From Pseudoalteromonas caenipelagi (GTDB taxonomy: Bacteria > Pseudomonadota > Gammaproteobacteria > Enterobacterales > Alteromonadaceae): 64,000 bases of DNA. The notes under the pieces were generated by a model, which saw nothing but the letters and a program-made list of their open reading frames with translations, was not told the DNA's origin and did not search any database. The stretch spans positions 1 to 64,000 of the forward strand of contig NZ_JABBPG010000003.1 of assembly GCF_013140855.1 (NCBI RefSeq). Reading direction: 5' to 3'. Made by a program: the position numbers and the translations under genes. Shown in pieces: positions 1 through 8,889 of this stretch. Position 1 is the stretch's first letter; every line of letters starts with the position of its first letter.

Positions 1-702
1 CTAAACCTGCTCATTTCACCTTGCGCAAATGGAATGACTTCGCTTCGCTCACTGTCATTAAACATTTGCACCTTAGCTTCGCTCATGTCGCTAACCTTTT
101 ACACGATATTTCACCTTGCGTAAAGGAAACGTACTCACTGCGTTCGTAGTCGTTAACCCTTTAAACATAAAGCTTCCTTATTAGAGAAAGCCCGATTCGA
201 AAGAGTCAGACTCTTTTGATATGGAAAAATTTTTAAATATATCAGACAAAATCTTCTTATTAATTTCTGGACCGCTTCATATATCATTTTGGTCTGGTGC
301 AAATACCAAGAGCTAGTTTGTTTCTAGAATTAAATGCATATTCTGGTGTTTGTTTATTAAATGTTAAATTTCAACGTAAATGTGTCACTCAGTAAGCTGT
401 TCAAGTGCTGCGCAGTAAGTAATTAATCATTTTACCAACATTTAAAGTCAATAATTATATTTCAGTAGTTGCAATGAAAGGGGGAATTAGCTTAGTCTAA
501 ATATTAATAAATTCATATTTGCTGTGACTTAATTTGTTAACAAATATATTTAAAGTTATACGGATATTTTACGTTTCATAAGTTAGGAACTAACCTTAAC
601 TATGTAACTGAATGGACGACACTGTGAATTGTTAGTTCTTGACTATTGCAAGTTACGTAAGTTTTTTTGAAGTTGTTAAAAATTGATAAGAGGGGTAAGT
701 TA
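1..702. other. Intergenic region with degenerate repeats
   Basis: No convincing gene lies here. The first 170 bases hold about three degenerate copies of a roughly 50-base unit: ATTTCACCTTGCG occurs at 13-25 and 108-120, and related TTCGCTCACTGTCATTAA-like segments follow each copy. The rest (about 180-700) is AT-rich, shows no coding bias and probably contains the promoter of the small peptide gene at 703. A 31-codon ORF at 222-317 has no ribosome-binding site. Confidence 0.5.
13..170. repeat. Degenerate tandem repeat, about 3 units
   Basis: Units begin near 14, 65 and 109. The first and third share ATTTCACCTTGCGYAAA. All three continue into a TCGCTCA/TCACTGCG segment and then a GTCATTAA, GTCGCTAACC or GTCGTTAACC segment. 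The array runs to the left window edge, so further copies may lie outside. It does not match an integron attC core that I can recognise, and its origin is unknown. Confidence 0.45.
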
Positions 703-834
703 ATGTATAAGGAAAAGAAAACTAAAAGAGAGCTTCCTCAGGAAATATTAGAATACATATTTGGAGGCAGTGGTGGTGGAGGTGCAAATGGGATTGAGCC
801 ACCAAGAAAGACTAATAATCCAACACCATCTTAG
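703..834 (+). CDS. Small double-glycine leader peptide (putative secreted peptide precursor)
   Basis: A 43-residue peptide that I do not recognise as a named family. A ribosome-binding site (AGAGGGG) lies about 7 bases before the ATG. The N-terminal half is charged and ends in LPQEILEYIFGG. Counting back from the Gly21-Gly22 pair, hydrophobic residues fall at -4 (Ile19), -7 (Leu16) and -12 (Leu11), the spacing of class II bacteriocin and microcin leaders cut by C39 peptidase-transporters. The remaining 21 residues are a Gly run followed by an Asn/Pro/Thr-rich tail. The stop is 34 bases before a membrane-protein gene on the same strand, so the two are probably one operon. Export and cleavage are inferred. 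No C39 ABC transporter is in the window. Confidence 0.55.
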   Translation: MYKEKKTKRELPQEILEYIFGGSGGGGANGIEPPRKTNNPTPS

Positions 835-868
835 AGAATACGAAAAGGTAGTTTGAAAAGGATATTGA

Positions 869-1432
869 ATGAATGAAGTTTTAATCCATATCGGATGGAT
901 ATTAATCTTAATGAAAGTCGTTGCGCTGTTGTTATTTGTTTGGCTTGCTAACGACTCGCTTCGGTCGCTCATTTGTGGGCGGCCTAAGAATCTACCTAAG
1001 ATTGAATTTGAACACTCATTTTTTATCTACATCTGTGTTGCTTTAGCATTCAGTGTGGCAGGTACCTTTATCGGTGATTTAATTTTGGATTTGGGTATGG
1101 GGGTTCAAGCAAAAAGACAAGTTTTTTATATTTATTTTAGCATCCACGAAGCGCTATTTATGGTGACAGTGCTGCAGTGGCATAATTTAAAGCGGTGTGA
1201 GTTTGCTCGCATAACAACGTACGGTTTTTACATCTCAGTTACCATAATGATGTTGTTTTTATTTAGGTATGTAGACCGAGTTATTTTTGATGCCGACATT
1301 CTTAGAGGTATCTATAGTCAAGTTGTAGCTTTATCGAATTTACTTATAACACTAATATTCATCTGCTACCCAGTCCAACGTCTTCATCAGCTTATAGTTG
1401 AAAAGTTTATACGTAAAAGAATAAACCAGTAA
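869..1432 (+). CDS. Unrecognised five-helix membrane protein
   Basis: A 187-residue protein with about five hydrophobic segments near residues 5-27, 50-73, 84-103, 115-133 and 149-167, and a strongly basic C-terminus. There is no signal peptide beyond the first helix and no catalytic motif. The ATG is preceded by AAAAGGATATTGA, a usable ribosome-binding site. It follows the double-glycine peptide gene closely, so an immunity, receptor or processing role for that peptide is possible but is inference only. It converges on the RND adaptor gene, with a long hairpin between them. Confidence 0.7.
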   Translation: MNEVLIHIGWILILMKVVALLLFVWLANDSLRSLICGRPKNLPKIEFEHSFFIYICVALAFSVAGTFIGDLILDLGMGVQAKRQVFYIYFSIHEALFMVTVLQWHNLKRCEFARITTYGFYISVTIMMLFLFRYVDRVIFDADILRGIYSQVVALSNLLITLIFICYPVQRLHQLIVEKFIRKRINQ

Positions 1433-1516
1433 ATATATTTCAGACAGTGCAAATTTATTTTAAACTGTGCTACTTCTGTCAGCCTTGGTACAAATGGTTG
1501 TCGTTAGTGATAGAAA

Positions 1517-1551
1517 AATGAGCGAGGCTCACAGTTGTGAGCCTGCTCATT
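1517..1551. terminator. Bidirectional hairpin terminator
   Basis: A 15-base-pair stem with a single bulged G: AATGAGC plus AGGCTCAC pairs with GTGAGCCT plus GCTCATT around an AGTT loop. It lies between the convergent membrane-protein and RND-adaptor genes. The T-run is short, so termination efficiency is uncertain. Confidence 0.6.
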
Positions 1552-1576
1552 GGGCTAGTAACTTGATTGGAATTGG

Positions 1577-2680
1577 TTACGATTGATTAATACCTTGCTG
1601 TACTTCAACTTCTTGCCCAGTTGATAACCGTTCAGCACCTCGTACCGCAATAGTATCGCCAATTGATAATGAACCTTCACTTATTGCTTGTATAACGACA
1701 TATTTACCTTGGCCTTTCCCTACAGTGACAGGAACTTGCTCAGCCTTACTGTCTTTGTTTATACGAACGATATGAACACCCTGTTTTCGTAAAATAAGAG
1801 CATCACGATTAACGAGTAGCTCGGCTTTGTTATTGCTCAAAGGAACAACGACATCAACCAGCTGTCCAGCAGCCCAGCTTCTATTGCTTTGTTGTGGTAG
1901 TGTTGCTCTGACTTCAAACGATTGAGAGCGAGGATCTGTTGTTGGGATAACAGCTGTAACTGTAGTATCGGTTTTATCTAGGGAACCTAAATTGCCAGAT
2001 GATATAGGAAGCACCATCCCCTTTTTTATATACTTTAGATATTTGACAGGCACATATAGTCTGGCTTCTAGGTTATTTATGTCAATTAGGCTTAGTAGTT
2101 CATCAGCTCTATTTATATCTTTTCCTGAGCGGCTATAGCGTTCGCTTACAACACCAGAAAAAGGGGCTCTAAGTGTTGAACGGTTGAGTTTATCTGCGAT
2201 AACTTTAAGTTCTATTTCAGCCAAAGCAATATCTGACTGGGCTAAATCATGTTGCTGTTGTACTTTATCTACTTGGCTTGCCGCTGTGCTACTCGTTTTT
2301 GCTAATTGCTTGAGTCGCTTCAGTTCTTGCCTTTGAAATTGTAAATTTATCTTTGCTCTATTGAGCATTTCTTGCTGCCTTGCTTGCTCAAGCTCAAGTG
2401 GGAGTGTATCTATGCGTGCAAGCACTTCCCCTTTTTTTACTTCTTTACCTGGTTCAGCGACATAGATAAGTAACCCGCCGACACCTGCGGTTAGCTTTAC
2501 ATCTTGCTTGCCATAAAGGGTGCCATGTACAGCTAATTCACTTTTAAGGGGAGCGCTTGTTAGCGTCTCTACCGTAACTGGAGCTTTAGCATATGCCACA
2601 GTTGAAATAGCAACGTTTGAAGCAATTAGTAAAGCGCCAATATTTAACGAACAAGAATTGATGAATTTATTTAACAACAT
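1577..2680 (-). CDS. RND efflux periplasmic adaptor (HlyD/AcrA family)
   Basis: A 367-residue membrane-fusion protein that should bridge the inner-membrane RND permease encoded just upstream and an outer-membrane TolC-type channel. An N-terminal signal sequence ends near residues 30-33 (AYAKA). The lipoyl-like half motif lies around 60-95, with GKEVKKGEVLARID at 78-91. A long helical hairpin rich in Gln, Lys and Glu follows at about 95-160, and the second lipoyl half (LRAPFSGVVSERY) near 170. Beta-barrel and membrane-proximal domains make up the rest. The start lies 10 bases after the permease stop, indicating co-transcription. No outer-membrane partner gene is present in the window. Substrate unknown. 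Confidence 0.9.
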   Translation of the reverse strand: MLLNKFINSCSLNIGALLIASNVAISTVAYAKAPVTVETLTSAPLKSELAVHGTLYGKQDVKLTAGVGGLLIYVAEPGKEVKKGEVLARIDTLPLELEQARQQEMLNRAKINLQFQRQELKRLKQLAKTSSTAASQVDKVQQQHDLAQSDIALAEIELKVIADKLNRSTLRAPFSGVVSERYSRSGKDINRADELLSLIDINNLEARLYVPVKYLKYIKKGMVLPISSGNLGSLDKTDTTVTAVIPTTDPRSQSFEVRATLPQQSNRSWAAGQLVDVVVPLSNNKAELLVNRDALILRKQGVHIVRINKDSKAEQVPVTVGKGQGKYVVIQAISEGSLSIGDTIAVRGAERLSTGQEVEVQQGINQS

Positions 2681-2690
2681 AATAATTATC

Positions 2691-5600
2691 TCACTGATTG
2701 GCGACTAAGCCTAACGAAGGCTTGCTATCTTTAGTTGATTTGGCATGTGGTGGTGTTTGCTTACCTAATTGCAGCAAACTAGGCATTAAGAGCAAGGTGA
2801 ATATCGCGCTGATGGCCATACCTCCAACAATAACGGTGGCGAGTCCTCTGTATATCTCAGAACCCACTCCGGGCATAAGCATCAGAGGCAGCATTCCAAA
2901 AAGGCTAGTAAGGGTACTAAGGTACACTGGACGAGCACGCATGAGCACAGCTTGGCGTACTGCCGATGTTCTTGTCATGCCTTGTTGTTCACTATACCTA
3001 GTTTGATCTACGAGTAAAATTGCATTGTTTACAACTAGGCCGAGCAAGATAATGAAACCTATCATGGTAAGCAGATCTAGTGACTGGAACGTAAATAGAT
3101 TTAGGATGAATAGCGCCAGTACACCGCCAGCTACAGCAAGCGGCATAACCAGAAGGACTAAAAAGCTATCTTTGGCTGATTTAAACAAAGCAGTCATTAA
3201 TAAAAATAGAATGAACAATGCAAGTGCAAAGTTAACTGTCATCTCCTCAATAGCTGAATTCATTTTTTGCGCGTTTCCACCTAAAATGGCACTGGCATTT
3301 TGAGGCATGCTTTGGCGAACTTTAGGCATAACATGTTTTGCTAACAGCGCTTGAGCTTCTTGTAGACTCATATTCGCTGGCGGAGTAACAACGACTGAGA
3401 CTGTACGTTTGCCATTGACGCGGCGAAGTTGCGTAGGCCCAACGGTTCGCTCAACTTCAGCAAGTTCTCCCAATGTTTGAATCCCAGAGTTTGGTGTGAC
3501 TAATGGCAACGATTTTAGCTCTTCGGGTGTTTGCCAAGATTTAGCTCTCAAAATGACATTCATGCGCTCATTGCCATTGAAATACTCGTTGATAAATAGG
3601 CCACCTGTAAATGCCTGAACCGCCTGAGCTACGTCGTTTCTGGTTAAACCAGCTTGCGTGATGCGTCGATCATTTGGATGTAACCTTAATTCAGGCTCTG
3701 CCATATCCAAACTCGGTTGAGGTTGCGCAGTCGCTTCTGGCAAGGCGGCTTTTACTTCTTCAAGTGCCACTTTGGCCGCTGCTATTAGGTCATCCATATT
3801 AGGGCCTGTTAGGTCAATATTAATTGCTCGTCCATCACCTCCATTTGATACTTGGATCATAGACCCCCTAAAAAGAAACACCTGTGTATCAGGAAGATCT
3901 TGGAATATCTCTTCCCTAGCTACTTTCATTAATTCTTCTACACGCTGTGGATCGTCTGAGTATATAAAGCCCCCTGCATTTGCTCCGAAGACATAGAAGT
4001 TAAAATCTTTTATCTTTGGCGTTTTTTCACCCGTGTAATAAGGCATCAAACGCTCTTTAACACGCATGGCGATCTCTTCTTCCATATAACCAATATTTCC
4101 TCCCGGAGGAGAGTTCAAGCTATAGAAAAAGCCATCTGTCGGAGCCCTTGGCATGAAATCGGTCTGTGGTAGCAAGGTAAGTGTTACAAAAAGAGAGCCG
4201 CCTAGTAAAGAGGCTATCCACGTTATTTGCTTGGCACGACTATTAGTGAGTGACATTACAAATTCTGTTAATTTACTCCAATAAGCCTTATACGGGTCGT
4301 CTGATTTTTTAGGCTCTGGTAGGTATTGGTTTGCAATCGGAATAATGGTAAGTGCACAAACGAGTGATGCAATAACTGCGATGGAGAGTGTCAGAGCGAG
4401 ATCGGAGAACAGTTGTCCTTCGATACCAGCCATAAACATGATAGGCAGAAAGATAGCCACGCTTGTTGCCGTGGAGGCAAACAGTGCGCCCGCAACCTGA
4501 GTGGCTCCTTTTAGTGCGGCTTTGTTGTTAGTCAGCCCTTCACTTTTCAGCCTAGCAATATTTTCTTGTACAATAATAGCTGCATCAAGTACCAATCCTA
4601 CTGCAAAAGCAAGCCCTGCTAAGGACACCACATTGAGGCTACGCTCAAAGATATTTAAAGCTAAAAATGCCACCATGAGCGATACGGGGATAGTTGCTGC
4701 GATAACTAAGGTCGCGCGCATTCCTCTGAAAAATAGCCATAAAATACCGCAAGCCATAAGTACACCTAGTCCAAGGTTACTCTTGACCAACTGCAAGGCA
4801 TTTCTAATGTGAACAGACGCATCATAGCTTAATTCTATTGCTAAGCCTGCTTCTTTTAAGATACCGTTATTTAGTTCGTAGATTGCTTCATTGAGTCCAT
4901 CTAATACTGCAACGGTATTTGAGTCATTGCTGCGTGAGATCGTAATGTAATACGCCGGTTTACCATTGCGTAAAGTCATCGAGCGTCTATCAGTAACTGT
5001 ATCTGCAACGGTAGCAATATCACCAAGGTAAATAGGCCGGTCTCCAGAGTAGCCGACACGCATTTGCGTTAAGCTATCTACGTCATATTTTCCTGTAAAT
5101 CGGACGGTGTATTGACGGCGGCCCACATCCGCAAGTCCCCCTGACATATCGGTAGAGGTTGAAATGGTCCTACGTATTTGCCCAAGACTAATACCGAATG
5201 CTGCTGCTTTGTGCGGATCAAAAGTAACGCGCAACTCTCTTTGACGCTGACTATTTAAATTTACGCGAGACACACCTGGTATTTTCGCAAGCCGAGGCTC
5301 AATAAAATCTTCGATTTGTTTTTGATAGTTAGCCATATCGAGCTTTTCACTATCAAAGTTAAGCGGCACAACTAATAAGCTTGCTGCGGTTGGACCACCA
5401 GAACCTGGGCCACCACCACCTCCTGCGGTTACGATTGGATCTGTAGCGTCCAAAGGTAAGGGCGGAGCTTGATTTAAGCTGGTCAGCACATCTAGCATAG
5501 CCTGCTGCATGTCGGCATCAACAGCAAATGTAAGGGAAATAAAGCCATTCCCTTGGTTTATTTGTGTATTCACTTCTAATGCGCCAGGTGTATTCTTGAC

Positions 5601-5810
5601 CGCATTTTCTAGTGGCTCAATGATCATGGATTCAATTTCTTCTGGTGCAGCTTGTCGCCATCCAGAAAATATCGTGATTTGGGGTTGCTCAATGTCAGGC
5701 GTTAATTGGATCGGGAGCTTAAAAATGCTAATTGAACCAAAGAGCATAATTAAGGTTAGGATCACTAATACACTCGCAGGGTTTTTTAGCGAACTTCGTG
5801 TTAGATTCAT
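2691..5810 (-). CDS. RND efflux permease (HAE/AcrB-like)
   Basis: An inner-membrane proton-driven exporter, 1039 residues from the chosen start. The frame is open 32 codons further (to 5906), but homology to RND proteins begins at MNLTRSSL, so I start there. The first transmembrane helix follows at once, and two large periplasmic loops and 12 helices fit the family. In helix 4 the motif reads GLVLDAAIIVQENI, so one of the two proton-relay aspartates of AcrB (second of DD) is Ala. In helix 10, VVNNAILLVD has Asn where AcrB has Lys940. Those changes occur in non-AcrB RND branches. First gene of a two-gene operon with the adaptor. Substrate not predictable. Confidence 0.88.
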   Translation of the reverse strand: MNLTRSSLKNPASVLVILTLIMLFGSISIFKLPIQLTPDIEQPQITIFSGWRQAAPEEIESMIIEPLENAVKNTPGALEVNTQINQGNGFISLTFAVDADMQQAMLDVLTSLNQAPPLPLDATDPIVTAGGGGGPGSGGPTAASLLVVPLNFDSEKLDMANYQKQIEDFIEPRLAKIPGVSRVNLNSQRQRELRVTFDPHKAAAFGISLGQIRRTISTSTDMSGGLADVGRRQYTVRFTGKYDVDSLTQMRVGYSGDRPIYLGDIATVADTVTDRRSMTLRNGKPAYYITISRSNDSNTVAVLDGLNEAIYELNNGILKEAGLAIELSYDASVHIRNALQLVKSNLGLGVLMACGILWLFFRGMRATLVIAATIPVSLMVAFLALNIFERSLNVVSLAGLAFAVGLVLDAAIIVQENIARLKSEGLTNNKAALKGATQVAGALFASTATSVAIFLPIMFMAGIEGQLFSDLALTLSIAVIASLVCALTIIPIANQYLPEPKKSDDPYKAYWSKLTEFVMSLTNSRAKQITWIASLLGGSLFVTLTLLPQTDFMPRAPTDGFFYSLNSPPGGNIGYMEEEIAMRVKERLMPYYTGEKTPKIKDFNFYVFGANAGGFIYSDDPQRVEELMKVAREEIFQDLPDTQVFLFRGSMIQVSNGGDGRAINIDLTGPNMDDLIAAAKVALEEVKAALPEATAQPQPSLDMAEPELRLHPNDRRITQAGLTRNDVAQAVQAFTGGLFINEYFNGNERMNVILRAKSWQTPEELKSLPLVTPNSGIQTLGELAEVERTVGPTQLRRVNGKRTVSVVVTPPANMSLQEAQALLAKHVMPKVRQSMPQNASAILGGNAQKMNSAIEEMTVNFALALFILFLLMTALFKSAKDSFLVLLVMPLAVAGGVLALFILNLFTFQSLDLLTMIGFIILLGLVVNNAILLVDQTRYSEQQGMTRTSAVRQAVLMRARPVYLSTLTSLFGMLPLMLMPGVGSEIYRGLATVIVGGMAISAIFTLLLMPSLLQLGKQTPPHAKSTKDSKPSLGLVANQ

Positions 5811-6050
5811 GTCAGTGTCCAATTCTTTCAATATTGCTTTAGTATTAAGCAAATCAAAATAATCTGCTAGCGCAGAAATGCATGTCCGTTTCCGGTATAA
5901 CGACAAACCACCTTATTTTCGAGACAAAATGCTTGTTAGCAACAATTTGTAACTAATTAGGATATTTTGTAATACTCTTTGAAGCAGAATTTACAAATTG
6001 ATCAGCAAAATTTGGAAGCTGGTGCAGCCGATGGCTACACCTTATAGTGA

Positions 6051-6836
6051 TTATGGTTGAGTATCCGTAAATGAAAAAGTAGGGTAATCGGAGGGTTTAA
6101 AGCGGTTAATATTAGTCAAAAATCGACTATCTTTAACGGGTAAAGTAGCAGACCCATAATCATATTGATTTAGTCGATCTCGTAGTGCTTGGTTATTTAG
6201 GCCATCGCCGTGCATTTCATACCAACTAATAATGTTGGGCGTCACAAATCGGTTGTAACTATTTTCTGCTGCTTCGGCTGTTTTTGCAAAACGCAGTGCA
6301 TGCGTTAGCAATCCATCCTTGTGATAAACGATTTTTAAATGTCCATTTTCAAAAGAAAGCTGTGACGCCTCCTTGGTATATAAATCACCATGCGCGCTAT
6401 AACTACCATGAGTGACGATACCATCGTGTGTCCATACTGCCGCATATTCCCAGTCATGCCGATGGCCTCCACCAAAGTACGGAAAAACCTGATCTTTTTT
6501 AAAATACAAAGCATAAAAATGCGCACAATATTGGCCTTGAGATGTTTCTTTACATGCGTATCTATGTACTGTGTTAGAAGTATTTAGAAAAGCGTTGTCA
6601 CGGCAATTACCACCTAGAGAACCTGATGTTTTAAGACCAGAATTTTGCTGACCGGTTCTACTAATGCCAGCACTGGGTAGGCAGCCATCACCATCAAAAT
6701 CAAACACGGGCTCTGTGCCATTTATCACATAGCCTGCAGGTATTGCTTCATCAAGTGCGGCAAAATCATTTGCTTGGGTAGAAGCACTAAAAGCAGCGAC
6801 TGCGCAGAAGAATATAAAGGTAGGTTTTGTCGTCAT
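6051..6836 (-). CDS. Secreted Nep1-like protein (NPP1 family cytolysin)
   Basis: A 261-residue protein with a signal peptide (cleavage near residue 22, after TQA). It carries the exact NPP1 heptapeptide GHRHDWE at 124-130, the family's metal- and membrane-active motif. Four cysteines at 52, 78, 95 and 104 resemble type 2 Nep1-like proteins. Characterised members bind plant sphingolipids (GIPC) and lyse cells of dicots; others are non-toxic or act on other hosts. In a marine bacterium the target could be algae, but that is inference. It is transcribed alone, about 240 bases upstream of the RND operon on the same strand. The ATG follows a gap of AT-rich DNA shared with ybaM's terminator region. 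Confidence 0.88.
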   Translation of the reverse strand: MTTKPTFIFFCAVAAFSASTQANDFAALDEAIPAGYVINGTEPVFDFDGDGCLPSAGISRTGQQNSGLKTSGSLGGNCRDNAFLNTSNTVHRYACKETSQGQYCAHFYALYFKKDQVFPYFGGGHRHDWEYAAVWTHDGIVTHGSYSAHGDLYTKEASQLSFENGHLKIVYHKDGLLTHALRFAKTAEAAENSYNRFVTPNIISWYEMHGDGLNNQALRDRLNQYDYGSATLPVKDSRFLTNINRFKPSDYPTFSFTDTQP

Positions 6837-6923
6837 AATGATATTTACTCAATTCCAAATTTAAAAATTACAGTAAACATGTTTTATGACTAAAATGAAA
6901 CAAAAAAGTTAAATTTTGGTTTT

Positions 6924-7085
6924 TTACTCTTTTTTAGAATCAACTAACTTTTGTTCTAAATCCTTTCGTACAATCTCTAATGCAGCCAGTGCATCCTCAG
7001 TAGGAACCTCGTTTTGCTCTAATAACAGAATGAGGTCAACAGCTAGTTTTACGTGAGTTGGAGCGTTATCAAGCGGGATGTTCAC
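6924..7085 (-). CDS. ybaM: YbaM family protein (DUF2496)
   Basis: A 53-residue protein too short for most ORF filters. It starts with GTG, and its GTGA overlaps the stop of the upstream comFB-like gene by four bases, typical of translational coupling. The sequence runs from [19 protein letters not shown] to a Lys/Glu-rich tail and has the compact pattern of Escherichia coli YbaM ([15 protein letters not shown], then [14 protein letters not shown]). Function unknown. In E. coli ybaM lies directly downstream of priC. Here the same order is kept, with two genes inserted. Confidence 0.85.
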   Translation of the reverse strand: MNIPLDNAPTHVKLAVDLILLLEQNEVPTEDALAALEIVRKDLEQKLVDSKKE

Positions 7086-7354
7086 TTTTTAGTTGATCCT
7101 TTTTTAGCAACTTGTGCCATGGCTACTTCTATTGCTGTTTCAACACGTTGCTCCATGAGTTCTCTTTCGTGTCCAGGTAAGTAAAAAGCCATATCGACAT
7201 CATTGCGAATATACCGTGATGGTAGTTGATTAAGTACGGTGCAACAGAAATCAGCCATCACCTCTTCATCATACTTTTTATCTAAATTATGTTCGATAAT
7301 TTTTTCTAACACAATTTTCTCGTAGTAGTTGTGTACATCATCATGTAATTTCAT
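7082..7354 (-). CDS. ComFB family late competence protein
   Basis: A 90-residue cytoplasmic protein matching the ComFB family: an N-terminal [10 protein letters not shown] segment, a central [23 protein letters not shown] segment split around the conserved LP-RY motif, and a Glu-rich helix near the end. ComFB was named for the Bacillus comF operon. More recently ComFB-type domains have been linked to cyclic-dinucleotide binding in other bacteria, but nothing here tests that. It lies between the HDAC-like gene and ybaM, overlapping the latter by four bases. Confidence 0.8.
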   Translation of the reverse strand: MKLHDDVHNYYEKIVLEKIIEHNLDKKYDEEVMADFCCTVLNQLPSRYIRNDVDMAFYLPGHERELMEQRVETAIEVAMAQVAKKGSTKK

Positions 7355-7387
7355 GTCGCGTGTCCAAAAACTTGTGTGCTGTATACT

Positions 7388-8290
7388 CTATACAATAATA
7401 GCTGGCTTATTTAGCAGAGCAATAAAAAACTGTTCATGCACATCAACAAGTTGAGATAGATCACGCTGATATCCACCGCCCATAGCAGCCATTAAAGGCA
7501 ATGCGTTTTGCTGGCAATAGTCTATCACTATTTTGTCTCGCATCTGCACACCACTTAGGCTTACATCAAACATACCAAGCTCATCTTTTGTGTAGATATC
7601 GGCACCTGCATTGTACAGGAGTAGGTCGGGCTGATGAATACGGCATACAAGATTAAGCGCTTGTGTCACGGTTTCAAGATAGCTTTGGTCCTGCGTTTTA
7701 CTAGGTAATGCAAAGTCGAAGTCTGAGATGGCTTTGTTGCGCGGGAAGTTTTGCTCGCAGTGAATAGAGCAAGTTACCACATCTTTACGTTTATCAAGTA
7801 TTGCGGCTGTGCCGTCACCTTGGTGCACATCACAATCAAAAATAACGATTGTTTCTACGCTTCCTTGTCTAATTAGCTCGCATGCTGCGATGGCGAGATC
7901 GTTAAATATACAAAAGCCAGTGCCAAAATCATGGTGTGCATGATGATATCCACCGCTTAAGTTTACAGCAACACCATGAGCAAGCGCATAAGTTGCTGCT
8001 TCAATGCTGGCACCAACAGAATAAAGGGTTCGATTTACTAATGTACGTGACCATGGAAAGCCAATTCTTTTGACTGCTTTGCTATCTAAAGTGCCATGTA
8101 TAAAATTATCGACGTAATTTTTATCGTGACACAACATTATAGAATCCAAAGCGGCTTTGTGTGGGTGAACTACATGCTTAACTAAGTGTTTTTGTATAAG
8201 CCTAGTATGCAATTGCTTATATTTATCTATTGGAAATCGGTGGTGTGTTGGCAAGTCTAGTTGCGAGTACAGGGGATGATAGAAGAACAT
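7388..8290 (-). CDS. Histone deacetylase/AcuC-family zinc amidohydrolase
   Basis: A 300-residue class II HDAC-like hydrolase expected to remove acyl groups from lysines, acetoin-related substrates or polyamines. Catalytic features are present: tandem histidines HHAHH at 116-120, zinc ligands Asp154 and His156 in DCDVHQGDG, and Asp231 in GAD. The frame is open 66 bases further upstream, but that extension lies inside priC. The ATG at 8290 forms a TAATG overlap with the priC stop and directly precedes FFYHPLYSQLDLP, the usual family N-terminus, so I use it. There is no strong ribosome-binding site, which fits translational coupling. The substrate cannot be read from sequence. Confidence 0.87.
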   Translation of the reverse strand: MFFYHPLYSQLDLPTHHRFPIDKYKQLHTRLIQKHLVKHVVHPHKAALDSIMLCHDKNYVDNFIHGTLDSKAVKRIGFPWSRTLVNRTLYSVGASIEAATYALAHGVAVNLSGGYHHAHHDFGTGFCIFNDLAIAACELIRQGSVETIVIFDCDVHQGDGTAAILDKRKDVVTCSIHCEQNFPRNKAISDFDFALPSKTQDQSYLETVTQALNLVCRIHQPDLLLYNAGADIYTKDELGMFDVSLSGVQMRDKIVIDYCQQNALPLMAAMGGGYQRDLSQLVDVHEQFFIALLNKPAIIV

Positions 8291-8889
8291 TAGCGGTTTT
8301 GTTGTTTTTCTACTGCTTGAATCTTTGCTTCTGTTGCCGATATGGCTTTTCGACATCGACCGAGGCGAGCATGTAAGGCCAAAATTTCTTGATTGATTTG
8401 ACTGGCTTGTTCAGCGGAAGCTTTATCGAGTTGTTGTTTTCGTATATCTATCATTTCCATTAAGCGTCTTTCGAACTCATGATTTTGGGATAGTTCTTGA
8501 TAAAGCTCGTGAGAGCTTTGCATGATCTTTTGCACCGCTTTTTGATAGATTTTATTTTTTTTCTTGTAATTGCTTTTATTCTCTTTGGCCCAGACAGGTG
8601 TCGACTTTAGTACTTTAATTACTGCTTCTACTTGTGTCGCAATACGTTGGATAGCAAAGCCGTAGGCATGGCGGTTTTCCATAGGAGGCAGATGCTTGAG
8701 TTGTGCTGATATCTCGTCAATATAGTCACTTAATATCAGGCTTTTAGTTGCAAACACTGTACGGTCAAAAAGGCTTGGTTGGGCTTGTATATATCGATTT
8801 TTATCGAACCATTTTGCATTGTCGAATAGTCTTGCCTGTTCGGCTAATTTTGCAACTTGTTGGTGTAAACGTTCAAGCGCCTGACTCAT
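8290..8889 (-). CDS. priC: Primosomal replication protein N'' (PriC)
   Basis: A 199-residue, largely helical protein. PriC helps reload DnaB at stalled forks through the PriA-independent (PriC-Rep) restart route and binds SSB. The C-terminal region with ALHARLGRCRKAIS, preceded by a basic helix (RRLMEMIDIRKQQL), is characteristic of the family. Its ATG overlaps the stop of the upstream transporter gene (ATGA), and its stop overlaps the following HDAC gene (TAATG). The neighbourhood dinG-yfcA-priC-HDAC-comFB-ybaM reads as one transcript. Confidence 0.88.
   Translation of the reverse strand: MSQALERLHQQVAKLAEQARLFDNAKWFDKNRYIQAQPSLFDRTVFATKSLILSDYIDEISAQLKHLPPMENRHAYGFAIQRIATQVEAVIKVLKSTPVWAKENKSNYKKKNKIYQKAVQKIMQSSHELYQELSQNHEFERRLMEMIDIRKQQLDKASAEQASQINQEILALHARLGRCRKAISATEAKIQAVEKQQNR

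Noticed and set aside
222..317. 31-codon ORF starting MEKFLNISDK
   Set aside because: No ribosome-binding site, no family resemblance, and the AT-rich context allows short open frames by chance.
1577..5810. RND pump as exporter of the double-glycine peptide
   Set aside because: RND pumps do not process GG leaders, the operon is on the other strand, and a hairpin separates the units.
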